From assembly GCA_023386045.1 (NCBI GenBank), contig JAEWKK010000019.1, positions 518,226 to 582,225 on the forward strand: a stretch of DNA of 64,000 bases. The letters run 5' to 3'. The notes beneath the pieces are model-generated. The model saw only the letters and a program-made list of their open reading frames with translations. It ran no database searches and was not told the origin of the DNA. The position numbers and the translations under genes are program-made. This document shows, piece after piece, positions 36,627-46,125 of the stretch (positions within the stretch are counted from its first letter, which is position 1; each line of letters opens with the position of its first letter). Source of the stretch: Bacteroidota bacterium. GTDB taxonomy: Bacteria; Bacteroidota; Bacteroidia; Chitinophagales; Chitinophagaceae.

Positions 36627-37778
36627 ATGAGCAATTCAGCTAAAAAGCAGGCAGACTATATCATTACGGGTGCAGGCTGCGCCGGTCTGAGTCTTGCCAT
36701 GCACATGATCCGCTCAGGAAAACTGGATGATAAGAAAATATTGCTCGTTGATCAGCAGCCCAAAAAAACCAATGACCGTACCTGGTGTTTCTGGGAAAAT
36801 GGAAATGGTGTTTTTGAAGACATTGTTTTCAATTCCTGGGACCATCTTTGGTTTTATGGTGAAGGACAAAAACTGCAGCTCACACTTGTGCCTTTCCGTT
36901 ATAAGATGATCAGGGGAATTGATTTTTATCAGTACTGCCTGAAAGAACTGGGCGCAAGAGAAAACGTGCAGGTCATTTTTGAAAAGGTGGATCGTGTTTA
37001 CAGTAATGAAGAAGCAACGGGTGTGGTGATCAATGGTGAAAGTTATGATTGCGATTATCTTTTCAACAGCATTCTTTTTGAACAACCCCGCATGAAGGAA
37101 AATGAATACTGGATGCTGCAGCATTTCAAAGGATGGATGATTGAAACAGAAAATGAGGCTTTTGATCCTTCCATTGCAACGCTCATGGATTTCAGGACCA
37201 GCCAGGAGAACGGCACTGCTTTCTGTTATGTGTTGCCTTTCAGTAAGAGCAGAGCATTGATAGAATACACTTTATTTTCTCATGAACTTCTTCAGCCGAA
37301 CCAGTATGATAACGGATTAAAAGAATACATTAAAAACTATGTAACCAGTGGAAATTATAAAATGATTGAGGAAGAATTCGGAGTGATCCCCATGACCAAT
37401 CACCAGTTTGAAACCGGCCGGCACCAGTTGGTGAATATTGGAACGGCTGGTGGGCAGACCAAGGGTTCCAGCGGCTACACCTTTCATTTCATACAGCAAC
37501 ATAGCAGGGCCATCGTCAACGCTCTGATATCTACAGGTAAGCCATCGATCCACTCAGTGTCAAAGCGATTTCATTTTTATGATAGCGTTTTGTTGAACAT
37601 CCTTCATCACAAAACACTACCAGGAGAAAAGATCTTCACACAGCTATTTCAAAAGAACAGGACCGATTCAGTATTGCGCTTCCTCCACAACGAAAGTTCA
37701 CTGAAAGAAGAATTGCGCATCATTTCCACCCTGCCTGTACGGCCTTTTACAAAAGCTGCCTTGCAACAGATGTTTTAA
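36627..37778 (+). CDS. crtY: Lycopene beta-cyclase CrtY
   Basis: A 383-aa flavoprotein-like cyclase converting lycopene to beta-carotene. The N-terminus has the dinucleotide motif GAGCAGLSLA, followed by VDQQPKKTNDRTWCFWE, a CrtY-type segment. It starts 66 bases after crtZ and ends the operon; its stop overlaps the convergent thioredoxin gene by four bases (TTAA). With crtI, crtB and crtZ the expected end product is zeaxanthin. Confidence 0.93.
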   Translation: MSNSAKKQADYIITGAGCAGLSLAMHMIRSGKLDDKKILLVDQQPKKTNDRTWCFWENGNGVFEDIVFNSWDHLWFYGEGQKLQLTLVPFRYKMIRGIDFYQYCLKELGARENVQVIFEKVDRVYSNEEATGVVINGESYDCDYLFNSILFEQPRMKENEYWMLQHFKGWMIETENEAFDPSIATLMDFRTSQENGTAFCYVLPFSKSRALIEYTLFSHELLQPNQYDNGLKEYIKNYVTSGNYKMIEEEFGVIPMTNHQFETGRHQLVNIGTAGGQTKGSSGYTFHFIQQHSRAIVNALISTGKPSIHSVSKRFHFYDSVLLNILHHKTLPGEKIFTQLFQKNRTDSVLRFLHNESSLKEELRIISTLPVRPFTKAALQQMF

Positions 37779-38074
37779 TTACTGTACTGGTTCATCAGCT
37801 GCACAAGCGTGCCTGCCTGTACCACGCCTGATTGTCGCCACTTCACTTCACCATCTTTAAAAAGTATCAGAGTAGGCACCCCCTGTATATTGAATTGCTG
37901 TGCTACCTGCGGATTCCTGTCAACATCTATCTTGAGTATAGTAGCCTTGTCGCCAACTGCGTCTTTCGCCTGTTTCAATATAGGCGCCATCATTTTGCAT
38001 GGGCCGCACCACTCTGCTGAAAAATCCACCAGCACTGGTTTTCCCGACCGGATGATCTCATTAAAGTTTGCCAT
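37775..38074 (-). CDS. trxA: Thioredoxin
   Basis: A 99-aa thioredoxin with the active site WCGPC (in VDFSAEWCGPCKMMAP) and the cis-Pro segment GVPTLILF. The frame extends upstream to 38107, but the ATG at 38074 gives MANFNEIIRSGKPVLVDF, the normal N-terminus. No signal peptide, so cytoplasmic. It is transcribed towards crtY, and its stop overlaps crtY's by four bases. Confidence 0.93.
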   Translation of the reverse strand: MANFNEIIRSGKPVLVDFSAEWCGPCKMMAPILKQAKDAVGDKATILKIDVDRNPQVAQQFNIQGVPTLILFKDGEVKWRQSGVVQAGTLVQLMNQYSN

Positions 38075-38145
38075 AGCTTTTAATTTATCAATCACAATGC
38101 ATACCAATGAACTTGTAATGGTATGATATTTTATTAATTTCGGAC

Positions 38146-39231
38146 ATGGCGGATAACCTGCTGAACAAAACTATCAAAGTTTTACTTCTCGTTTTCCTTC
38201 TGTCGCTGATATTGTATCATGGCAGGCCCTTCCTGGTTCCTATTACTTTTGCAGCCCTGCTATCCATGTTGCTGCTGCCTATTTCATTAAAGATGGAATC
38301 ATGGGGAATGAACAAGGCGCTTTCCATGGTTCTGTCCATCCTGTTGATCGTTTTATTTTTTGCGGGTATAATCAGTTTACTTTCCTGGCAGATCTCTGAT
38401 ATGAGCAAGGATGCTCCTAAAATAGAGCAAAGCATCAACCAGAAAGTACACGAGGTTCGCGAATATCTTGCCAGCTCGCTGGGTATATCACAGGAAAAAC
38501 AACAGGAGATCATTCAAAAACAACAACAGTCATCAGGAAGCAAAATTTCATCAATGTTATCTGGTGCCCTGGCTTCCCTGGGTACACTGCTGGCGAATTT
38601 CCTGCTGGTTCTGGTTTATATTTTCTTATTCATGTACTTCAGGGAGCACCTTAAAAAATTTATACTGAAACTGGTGCCAAAGGAAAACACTGCTAATGCT
38701 ACGCGCATCATTGAAAATTCAAGAAAGGTAGCGCAGAAGTACATTACCGGACTAATGCTCATGATCATTTGTTTATGGATCATGTATTCCATTGGCTTTG
38801 CGATTGTGGGAGTAAAGAATTTTTTCTTCTTTGCCATTCTTTGCGGTTTACTGGAGATCGTTCCTTTTGTAGGAAACCTGCTGGGTAATGCATTAACCAT
38901 CATCGTATCTCTGGCACAGGGTGGAAGCATGAACCTGGTGCTGGGTATTCTTATCACCTATGCCCTGGTGCAGTTTATTCAATCCTACATACTTGAACCT
39001 GCAGTAGTGGGAAGCGAAGTAAGTATTCATCCCTTATTTACCATCATGGGTATCATTGCAGGAGAATTTATCTGGGGCATTCCGGGAATGATCCTTGCCA
39101 TTCCAATTATGGGTATTGCTAAAATTGTTTTCGATCACATCACACCGCTGCAACCTTATGGATTCCTTATTGGTGAAGAGAAAGAACAAAAACAGGGTGC
39201 TACGAAAAAAATTAAAGGGTGGTTTAAATAA
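38146..39231 (+). CDS. AI-2E family transporter (PerM-like permease)
   Basis: A 361-aa membrane protein with about seven or eight membrane segments: one pair near the N-terminus (FLLSLILYHGRPFLVPITFA), then a polar region 80-140, and a C-terminal helix group with GLLEIVPFVGNLLG and FIQSYILEPAVVGS, the signature of the AI-2E/PerM family. Family members have been tied to autoinducer export or Na+/H+ exchange. It starts 72 bases past the thioredoxin start in the opposite direction. Confidence 0.85.
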   Translation: MADNLLNKTIKVLLLVFLLSLILYHGRPFLVPITFAALLSMLLLPISLKMESWGMNKALSMVLSILLIVLFFAGIISLLSWQISDMSKDAPKIEQSINQKVHEVREYLASSLGISQEKQQEIIQKQQQSSGSKISSMLSGALASLGTLLANFLLVLVYIFLFMYFREHLKKFILKLVPKENTANATRIIENSRKVAQKYITGLMLMIICLWIMYSIGFAIVGVKNFFFFAILCGLLEIVPFVGNLLGNALTIIVSLAQGGSMNLVLGILITYALVQFIQSYILEPAVVGSEVSIHPLFTIMGIIAGEFIWGIPGMILAIPIMGIAKIVFDHITPLQPYGFLIGEEKEQKQGATKKIKGWFK

Positions 39232-39556
39232 AAACTGTAATTACTCTTGTTATTTGCCCTATTGTGATCAATAATGAAATGAAAGTTCAGCGCTTCCTTT
39301 TTCGATAATTCGATGCAAGAGGGATCGGATCCACCTACGTTTTACTTCGGTGGACAGTGACGGAAATCCTCCGAGCGGAGCGAGGAGATTGAAGCGAAGA
39401 GCCCGACCCTGAGCCGGCTAATAATTACACTATACTCTTTAAGAATCTAAGGCGAAGGGGCTTGCCCAAAACATTCAATTATCTCCATTTAATGCAACTA
39501 AATCACTTTCTTTTCATTATCATATTTCAGTGTTGAGGAGCCTACTTTCCATTTAT
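39232..39556. other. Spacer with an intergenic palindrome
   Basis: About 325 bases between convergent genes. It holds TCCACC...GGTGGA (39329-39354) and a purine-rich stretch ending CGACCCTGAGCCGG, a type of intergenic sequence that may end both transcripts. No gene. Confidence 0.45.
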
Positions 39557-41638
39557 TTATATAAGACTTGAAAGACCTTTTAAAATTTTATTCAGATCAA
39601 TTCCTTTTCCCAGAACTCCTTGAAAAAGATCACCCTCTCTTTTCACTCTATCCTGCATGTTCTTCATGGTGAACTGTGAGATCTTAAGCCCTTTTTTTAC
39701 TTCTTCCCAATGAAGCGGTGCAGAAACTGTAGCACCAGGTTTGGGACGAACAGAATAGGGAGCACAAATAGTTTGTATGGGCCTGTTCTGTAAATAATCA
39801 ATATAGATCTTGTCTGTACGTTTAGCAGGACTTCTTACAAGGCTTGTAAATTCCGGTAACTCTGCGTGTACAAGATTTGCAATGAGTTCTGCCAGCTGTT
39901 TGGATTGTTCGTAATTGTATTTAGCTCCCAGCGGTATGTAAATATGAATGCCCGTAGATCCGGATGTTTTTGGATAAGAGGGGATCTGCAGGCTGTCCAG
40001 TATGTCTTTTACCATTCTTGCGGTTTCTATCACTTTTTCAAAAGAGATTTCTCCGGGATCAAGATCTATTACACTCCAGTCGGGATACAATGCAGTTTGA
40101 ACTCTTGAATGCCATGGATTCATTTCAATACATCCAAGGTTGGCCATGTAAAGTATAGAGGCTGCATTGGTGCAGATCAGAAAATCTTTGGGTTCGCCAT
40201 TGTTCTCGCTGAATCTTTTAAAAGTTTTCAGCCAGCTGTCAACTTTTCCTCCCATGTTTTTATGGTAAAAGCTTTCGCCTTCAATGCCATGTGGAAAGCG
40301 GTTCAATGATTGCGGCCTGTCGATCATATAAGGCAACATCACTTCAGCCATATTATGATAGTAACGCAGCAAATGACCCTTGGTATATTTTTCTTTAGGC
40401 CAGAATATTTTATTGAGATTGGTGAGTCTTAGCTCATGGCCATCAACTGTAATAAACTGCTCTGATTTTTTGGGATCTATTTCTGTATTGCCTTCCACTT
40501 CTTCCAGTACCTCCTCTGTATCCAGTTCCGGTTCGGTGTTCAGTTCAAATGCCGCCTTGTCTTCGCGCAAGCCCAGGAAAGAAGGATGGCGCATCACACC
40601 TTCGCGTGTGAGCTCGGTATATTTTACTTCACATACAAGAAAGGGTTTGAGCCAGACAGGAGGTTCATTGGTGTTGGGTTCTTCATCAAAAGGACAGGCT
40701 TTGGTAATATGAGGTTTCATTTTTTTGACCAGGTCTTCCTGTACTGCTACGCTGAAACCTGTGCCTACCTGCCCAATAAATTTCAACTGCCCGCTTTCAT
40801 AAATACCAAGAACGAGAGAGCTGAATAACCTGTCCGTATCACGTTTTTTTGTATAGCCGCAGATGATGGCTTCATGTCTTTCTTCGATCTTTATTTTCAA
40901 CCATGATTTGGAACGCGCATCCGGTAAATACACGCTGTCTTTTTTCTTGGCAATGATGCCTTCCATTTTATTTTTCCTGGCGATCTCATAAAAATCACGG
41001 CCGATATCATCAATATGATCACTGAAACGGATGATGCCCAGGTCAGGCATCAAAGCCTGCAGGATCTCCCTGCGCAGGCTAAGAGGTTCATTCATTAATG
41101 AAATTCCTTCCAGCCAGATGATGTCAAAAACATAAAATACCAGGTGGCCTTCTTTTTTCTTTTCCCATTGCTGTATGCCGTTGAAATCAGGAACACCATC
41201 TTCGTTGAGTACAACGATTTCTCCATCTACCACTGCATTGATCTTCCATTCGAGCAATGCTTCGTAAATCGGTTCAAATTTTTTATTGAAAGAATTATTA
41301 TTCCTGGAACGAAGCTGCACTTTCCCATCATGCAAATAAGCAAGTGTTCTGTATCCATCAAGCTTCAGTTCAAATTGCCATTCACTGCTGTCAAAAGGTT
41401 CATCCACTAGTGTGGCCAGCATGGGTTTAAGGTCTGTTGGCATTTTTGTTTTGGGTGCATCCGGTACTTTTCTTTTCAGCAGTTCAATGATGCTTGAAAG
41501 TTCTTTCCTTCCTTTTACATCAACGATCAATTCCGGTTTTGATTTCGAAGCACGTCTTGCCTTTGCTTTTTTAGCAGGTATTTTTTTCAAGGATGATAAT
41601 TCTTGTGGTGAACGCTTCACAGTTGGTTTGTCGGTCAT
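39557..41638 (-). CDS. ligD: LigD-like ATP-dependent DNA ligase with polymerase domain
   Basis: A bacterial NHEJ protein of about 693 aa. Start taken at the ATG complement of 41638 (MTDKPTVKRSPQEL), though 41656 or 41704 is possible. After a basic lysine-rich linker, the ligase domain holds the adenylation Lys in FELKLDGYRTLA, with DGEIVVL, EGIIAKKK and KVKYTELTREG-like motifs. From about residue 400 a primase-polymerase domain follows (FWPKEKYTKGHLLRYY, DWSVIDLDPGE, TSGSTGIHIYIP). The usual 3'-phosphoesterase domain is not present at either end, and no Ku gene is in the window. It repairs blunt double-strand breaks with Ku in other bacteria. Confidence 0.9.
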   Translation of the reverse strand: MTDKPTVKRSPQELSSLKKIPAKKAKARRASKSKPELIVDVKGRKELSSIIELLKRKVPDAPKTKMPTDLKPMLATLVDEPFDSSEWQFELKLDGYRTLAYLHDGKVQLRSRNNNSFNKKFEPIYEALLEWKINAVVDGEIVVLNEDGVPDFNGIQQWEKKKEGHLVFYVFDIIWLEGISLMNEPLSLRREILQALMPDLGIIRFSDHIDDIGRDFYEIARKNKMEGIIAKKKDSVYLPDARSKSWLKIKIEERHEAIICGYTKKRDTDRLFSSLVLGIYESGQLKFIGQVGTGFSVAVQEDLVKKMKPHITKACPFDEEPNTNEPPVWLKPFLVCEVKYTELTREGVMRHPSFLGLREDKAAFELNTEPELDTEEVLEEVEGNTEIDPKKSEQFITVDGHELRLTNLNKIFWPKEKYTKGHLLRYYHNMAEVMLPYMIDRPQSLNRFPHGIEGESFYHKNMGGKVDSWLKTFKRFSENNGEPKDFLICTNAASILYMANLGCIEMNPWHSRVQTALYPDWSVIDLDPGEISFEKVIETARMVKDILDSLQIPSYPKTSGSTGIHIYIPLGAKYNYEQSKQLAELIANLVHAELPEFTSLVRSPAKRTDKIYIDYLQNRPIQTICAPYSVRPKPGATVSAPLHWEEVKKGLKISQFTMKNMQDRVKREGDLFQGVLGKGIDLNKILKGLSSLI

Positions 41639-41806
41639 GTTCTTCTGGTGGCCCATAGTTATAATTACAAAAAACCAATGCCGCATTAAAGTGGAATAGT
41701 ACATGTCCTATGATAAAGCATTGACACAGAAAGAGATAAATTTTCTCCACCTTAATTCACATCTATGCACATTCTGGTAATGAGAATTGTGTATAAACGC
41801 TGTTAA

Positions 41807-42661
41807 CTATTGATTTACAGTGGTTTTATTCCTGGGGTCATAAACAAAGCGGATCATGGCGCTTTTGCTTTCGGTGGAAGTGAGGAAGAGCTGGTAGCGT
41901 TCTTTTCCTGCAGTAATGATGAGCATGGCAGTATTAGGTGGGATGCTGCCCAGGTTTTCAGCCACCATCTCTACTTCCTGAAAAGTATTATTGAGGTCGA
42001 TGTTTACATTGATGGAAATGGGTTTGGTATTCAGCCTCTGGTGAGAGGCCACCATTTTCTTATTGACCAGAATCGTAATGGAATCTCCATCCACCTGTGC
42101 ATTGTCGTAAAAGTCCAACTGAATCGTGCCCGTATCCACCAGTATTTCCGGAATTTCTTTAAAGGCAGACTCTTTTGTTTTATAAAGAATGATGGGCCCT
42201 GTACTGCAATTATCACCCGAGCCAAGGATCTTTCCATCCCAGTCGCCATAAAGAGTTTCCACTTTTCCATTCTTACCATAACTCAGGTAAAAATTCTTTA
42301 CGCAAATGGAGCAGCGTTCGTGAATATGGTAAGTGGTGATGAGTCCTTCGTTGAGTTCCACTTTTTTTGTTACTGGATCATATTTACCGGAGATATTTTT
42401 CTTTACATAGTAGTTGATGCTTTCGTATTGATAACAGCTTCCGTAAATACTGTCGCCTTTCACTTCTAATTGTATTTCAAGATTATTCTGGGAGAAGCAC
42501 CCGCCACTCATTCCCAGGCTTCCTTTCCAGATGCCCGCTAATTGCTGCGCCTGTAAAAAAGGACTGATGATGAAGAATAAAACTAAGGTCAAAGGTGTTT
42601 TCACAGAAAGAAGATAGTCTGTTTTCAGCGGAGTCAATTCCAAAGTTTTGTGAAAGCGCAT
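41807..42661 (-). CDS. Secreted hypothetical protein with C-terminal beta domain
   Basis: A ~284-aa protein. Start chosen at the ATG complement of 42661 (MRFHKTLELTPLKTDYLL), since an N-terminal hydrophobic stretch (SVKTPLTLVLFFIISPFLQA) then acts as signal peptide; the frame extends 13 codons further. The mature part has Cys-rich loops (GGCFSQNN, ERCSICVKNFYLSYG) and the C-terminal ~110 residues (YDNAQVDGDSITILVNKK... MLIITAGKERYQLFL) read as a beta-sandwich domain that I recognise as recurrent in Bacteroidota, of unknown function. Divergent from the 70-aa protein gene. Confidence 0.65.
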   Translation of the reverse strand: MRFHKTLELTPLKTDYLLSVKTPLTLVLFFIISPFLQAQQLAGIWKGSLGMSGGCFSQNNLEIQLEVKGDSIYGSCYQYESINYYVKKNISGKYDPVTKKVELNEGLITTYHIHERCSICVKNFYLSYGKNGKVETLYGDWDGKILGSGDNCSTGPIILYKTKESAFKEIPEILVDTGTIQLDFYDNAQVDGDSITILVNKKMVASHQRLNTKPISINVNIDLNNTFQEVEMVAENLGSIPPNTAMLIITAGKERYQLFLTSTESKSAMIRFVYDPRNKTTVNQ

Positions 42662-42748
42662 GTATGGGATAAATATAATATAAGAGATTTTACTTAACAC
42701 ATGAATAATGTCTTTTAACCATAAGCCCGGTATATTATCTTGCGCCCC

Positions 42749-42961
42749 ATGGAAATGGTAGCAACGGTCTATGGTGATAAATTCGTGGTTTCTTCCCTGA
42801 GTAAAAATTCTTTCCTGGTCAGTGGCAATACTGCCGAATACATTATCTATAAATCAGGGGGATGGCATTGTGCTGATGAAATTCCTCCTTTTCTCCTTCG
42901 CGCCCTGGGTCAGGCCATTGATGAAGAAATGCCAAAGCTTCTTTCTGTTAGTGTGATCTAA
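42749..42961 (+). CDS. Small hypothetical protein
   Basis: A 70-aa protein from ATG 42749 (MEMVATVYGDKFVVSSLSKN); an upstream TTG at 42740 is also in frame. It contains FLVSGNTAEYIIYKSGG and a helical end (PPFLLRALGQAIDEEMPK). No motif recognised. It lies in the 380-base divergent space between the secreted protein and the PAS kinase. Composition is that of a folded protein, so it is probably real. Confidence 0.5.
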   Translation: MEMVATVYGDKFVVSSLSKNSFLVSGNTAEYIIYKSGGWHCADEIPPFLLRALGQAIDEEMPKLLSVSVI

Positions 42962-43082
42962 TCTATTATAAACAATCATTTGCAGTTAAACTACCGTGGT
43001 AGCCACATTTTTATTATGGAGAGGATTCATCATTTTTACTGAGGAAGAAATGATAGGGAAGGGCTTCATCTAAAACCAGCAC

Positions 43083-44444
43083 ATGAATCAGAATGAATCC
43101 AGGAATTCCATCCTATGCCACGAGCTGGTGGAACAGATGCCGGAAGGAGTGATTTTACTTGACCACGACTGGAATATTCTTAGCGTCAACCGGTTTGCCG
43201 AGTTGATATTAATGCGGCCTGCAGCAGAACTTACAGGTAAAAATCTCTGGGAAGAGTTTTCATCTTCAATTGGTAATGATTTTCACAAAGCCTGTATGGA
43301 AGCTCTTCGCACTGGTACAGTGCATAATGTTGAAGCTTATATTGATGCCTTGCAAAAATGGATCAAGGCCGGTATTTACCCGCTTACCAATGGCATCGGT
43401 CTTTATTTTCATGATATCAGCGCCATGAGGGCTGTTCAAAAAACAGCAAAGGAGAACGAGGAAAAATATCGCATGTTCCTTGAAAGAGTAACTGATGGTT
43501 TTATTGCTCTTGATAAAAACTTCAATTATATCTATGTCAATAAACGGATAGGCGAAATGGTGCAACGCGATCCGGCGAGCCTCGTGGGAAAAAATATCTG
43601 GGAAGAGTTTCCTGAGATCCTAGATTCCTATACCTATAGGGCTTTTCATACAGCTATGAAGGAACAGCGCTTCATTAACAGCATGGATTATTACGAGCCT
43701 AATAATTTATGGTATGAGAGTTACATCTATCCTTCACCCGAAGGTCTTTCTGTTTTTATCAAAGACATCACGGAGAATAAAAATCTGGAAGCGCAATTAC
43801 AACAACAGGAAAGACTGCGGCAATTGCAGCTCTTCGTCACTTCCCTGGAAGCACAGGAAAAGGAAAGAACCATCATTGGAATGGAATTGCATGATAACGT
43901 GAACCAGATCATCGTGGCTACCAAGATCATGCTGGCGCATCTGAGAGATAATCCTGTCAATGCAAAGGAAATAGCAGAAGTATCCATCAATAACCTTGAG
44001 AAAGTGATCTTCGAAAACAGGAGACTGGCACATGAACTGGTTACACCCGATCTTGGATCGGAAAGCCTGGTAGATGAAATGAGTAACCTGGTGATCACCA
44101 TGTTCAACCCAGGAACCATTAGTGCCAGGATAGAAGCATCACAACTGGATGAATCTCTGCTGAATGAAAAAGTCAAGCTGACACTTTACCGCATTGCACA
44201 GGAACAATATTCCAACATCATCAAACATGCAAAAGCAATGCAGGTAAAAACCACCTTGTATACCAGCAATGATATAGTGTTCATGACGATTGAAGATGAT
44301 GGTAATGGCTTGTCGCAGGAAAAAACAGAGAAAGGGATTGGACTCAAAAACATTGATGCAAGAACTAAAGTCTTTAATGGCACCATGGAAATCCACAGTG
44401 AGCCAGGCAAAGGTTTCAAACTGAATGTAGAAATTCCACTATAA
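43083..44444 (+). CDS. PAS-domain sensor histidine kinase (NarX-like HisKA_3)
   Basis: A 453-aa kinase without membrane helices, so soluble. Two PAS domains occupy about 8-120 and 135-235 (both read ...GVILLDHDWNILSVN and GFIALDKNFNYIYVN, each with the ...GKNLWEEF/GKNIWEEF loop). The phospho-acceptor region is EKERTIIGMELHDNVNQIIV with His at about 268, followed by an HATPase domain (RIAQEQYSNIIKHAKA, EDDGNGL, GIGLKNIDAR). No response regulator is adjacent, so it is an orphan kinase. Nothing indicates its ligand. Confidence 0.88.
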   Translation: MNQNESRNSILCHELVEQMPEGVILLDHDWNILSVNRFAELILMRPAAELTGKNLWEEFSSSIGNDFHKACMEALRTGTVHNVEAYIDALQKWIKAGIYPLTNGIGLYFHDISAMRAVQKTAKENEEKYRMFLERVTDGFIALDKNFNYIYVNKRIGEMVQRDPASLVGKNIWEEFPEILDSYTYRAFHTAMKEQRFINSMDYYEPNNLWYESYIYPSPEGLSVFIKDITENKNLEAQLQQQERLRQLQLFVTSLEAQEKERTIIGMELHDNVNQIIVATKIMLAHLRDNPVNAKEIAEVSINNLEKVIFENRRLAHELVTPDLGSESLVDEMSNLVITMFNPGTISARIEASQLDESLLNEKVKLTLYRIAQEQYSNIIKHAKAMQVKTTLYTSNDIVFMTIEDDGNGLSQEKTEKGIGLKNIDARTKVFNGTMEIHSEPGKGFKLNVEIPL

Positions 44445-44526
44445 GACTTTCAATTATCCTGATTTCTTTTCATTTGTTTTTACGACAGGGATTCCTCTTA
44501 ATTTTATTGCAGGTTAAATAAATAAA

Positions 44527-45957
44527 ATGAAAAGAGCCTGCCTCTTATTCTTTACTATACTTTTCATGGGCCGTGCATTGGCTCAAAACTGTGACTGTGA
44601 AAAGGAACTGGACTTTGTTCGTTCTTATATGGAGCGAAATCATCCCGGGCTTAATTCAGGAACTAAAAAAACAACTGCTTACAAAAATGGCCTTGCAGCA
44701 ATCAGGAAAGAGATCAGGCTTAAAAAGCCGGGAGCAGATTGTAACCTTTACCTCGAAGATTATATTTCCCTGCTTAAGGATCATCATGCTTTTATTCGCA
44801 CGGTTATTCCTCGAGTAAACATACCTGACCGAAATTCAACTACCGCGATGGATAGTTTTTTTCATTCGGCTGCTTTCCTCTCATCTCCTAAAAGAAGTAT
44901 TGATACAACTGAACTAAAAAATCATCTTCAAAATAAAAATGAAGGAATAGAAGGACTGTACTGGGATGGCGGTGGTAATTTGATCGCAATTGTAAAAGAA
45001 CCTGCGGAAGATTGGGCTTACAAGGGTATCATGATACGAACTGCAAACTCACTGTTCCCGGTGGGTTCCGTCAGGTATGAGTTTAAAGAAAGGCCAGGAG
45101 GAAAATTATGGGCCAGTGTATTATTACCTGATCATCAGAATCGCGTTTATGCATCGGTTCTTGTAACTAAAAAAGGTATACCGGGTATAGGCTTGAAAAG
45201 AATGAATGAGAGCGCAGCTACCAGTGGCAAGCCCTATGAATTCAGAATGCTCAATGATAGTACGGCCTATGTAAGAGTGAGCAGTTTTGATGGAGAGCTT
45301 TATTCCGAGCTGCAATCTTTTTATGCGTCTATTGAAAATAATTTGAGAAGCACTGCTTTCCTGATAATAGACATCAGGGATAACAGCGGTGGTTCGGAAA
45401 TGAATTACCAGTTTTTTAAAAACCTGATGGTTTCAGGCCCCGTGAAGTATGGAAGGTCGGAGATCTGGGTGAGTCCTGATAATATCAAACGCTACGAAGA
45501 AAACCTTGAGTTTCAGAAAAAGAACGCGGACAAGTTCAGTGCCGAAAGCATTGAAAGAACAGAAAAGCTCATTGCCATGATGAAGGTGGCAAAACAATTT
45601 TCTTTTTTGAAGTATGGTGAAGCCACTACGGTTGTTCCCGACACCATACTGGCCTTACCCAAAAAGATCGCTCTTCTCATGAACAGGAACTGTGCTTCTT
45701 CTGCCGAAGGCTTTATTGCATTTGCCCAACAAAGCTCAAAGGTGATCACCATGGGCGAAAATTCTGGTGGTTATGTAGGTTATGGTGATGTGCTCCCGGT
45801 GAAAACTCCTTGTTATGGTTATACCCTGGGCAATACTATTCTCCGTTTCAATCAATATTACAAGTATGAGTTTACAGGCATTCCACCTCAAAAAAGACTG
45901 GATACTGAAAGCGACTGGCTGCTAAAGGCACAGGACATCCTTTCGAAAAATCATTGA
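44527..45957 (+). CDS. Secreted S41 family peptidase
   Basis: A 476-aa protein with signal peptide (MKRACLLFFTILFMGRALAQ). The C-terminal half has the S41 (tail-specific protease-like) fold: AFLIIDIRDNSGGSEMNY, and NRNCASSAEGFIAFAQQSSK with Ser near residue 391 as nucleophile, then GENSGGYVGYG. No PDZ domain is obvious between the signal peptide and the protease region. It starts 82 bases after the PAS kinase on the same strand, probably independent. Periplasmic processing peptidase; substrate unknown. Confidence 0.82.
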   Translation: MKRACLLFFTILFMGRALAQNCDCEKELDFVRSYMERNHPGLNSGTKKTTAYKNGLAAIRKEIRLKKPGADCNLYLEDYISLLKDHHAFIRTVIPRVNIPDRNSTTAMDSFFHSAAFLSSPKRSIDTTELKNHLQNKNEGIEGLYWDGGGNLIAIVKEPAEDWAYKGIMIRTANSLFPVGSVRYEFKERPGGKLWASVLLPDHQNRVYASVLVTKKGIPGIGLKRMNESAATSGKPYEFRMLNDSTAYVRVSSFDGELYSELQSFYASIENNLRSTAFLIIDIRDNSGGSEMNYQFFKNLMVSGPVKYGRSEIWVSPDNIKRYEENLEFQKKNADKFSAESIERTEKLIAMMKVAKQFSFLKYGEATTVVPDTILALPKKIALLMNRNCASSAEGFIAFAQQSSKVITMGENSGGYVGYGDVLPVKTPCYGYTLGNTILRFNQYYKYEFTGIPPQKRLDTESDWLLKAQDILSKNH

Positions 45958-46125
45958 TAGTAACCGCTCTCATTCTGGCTGCTAAATTATTTCCTGATGG
46001 ATGCCCGCCCAGGCAATGACCCAGGTCAGCCCTTTGTCTCCATTATTTTTTCATCTTTAAAGTTGTTGAAAGGATGTTTATTGTTAGCTTAATGAATCAG
46101 TTTAGAGGTTTTAAATAGAAAAGGC

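Noticed and set aside
37809..38126. Plus-strand frames over the thioredoxin gene
   Set aside because: The minus strand encodes a canonical thioredoxin with WCGPC; the plus frames are antisense shadows.
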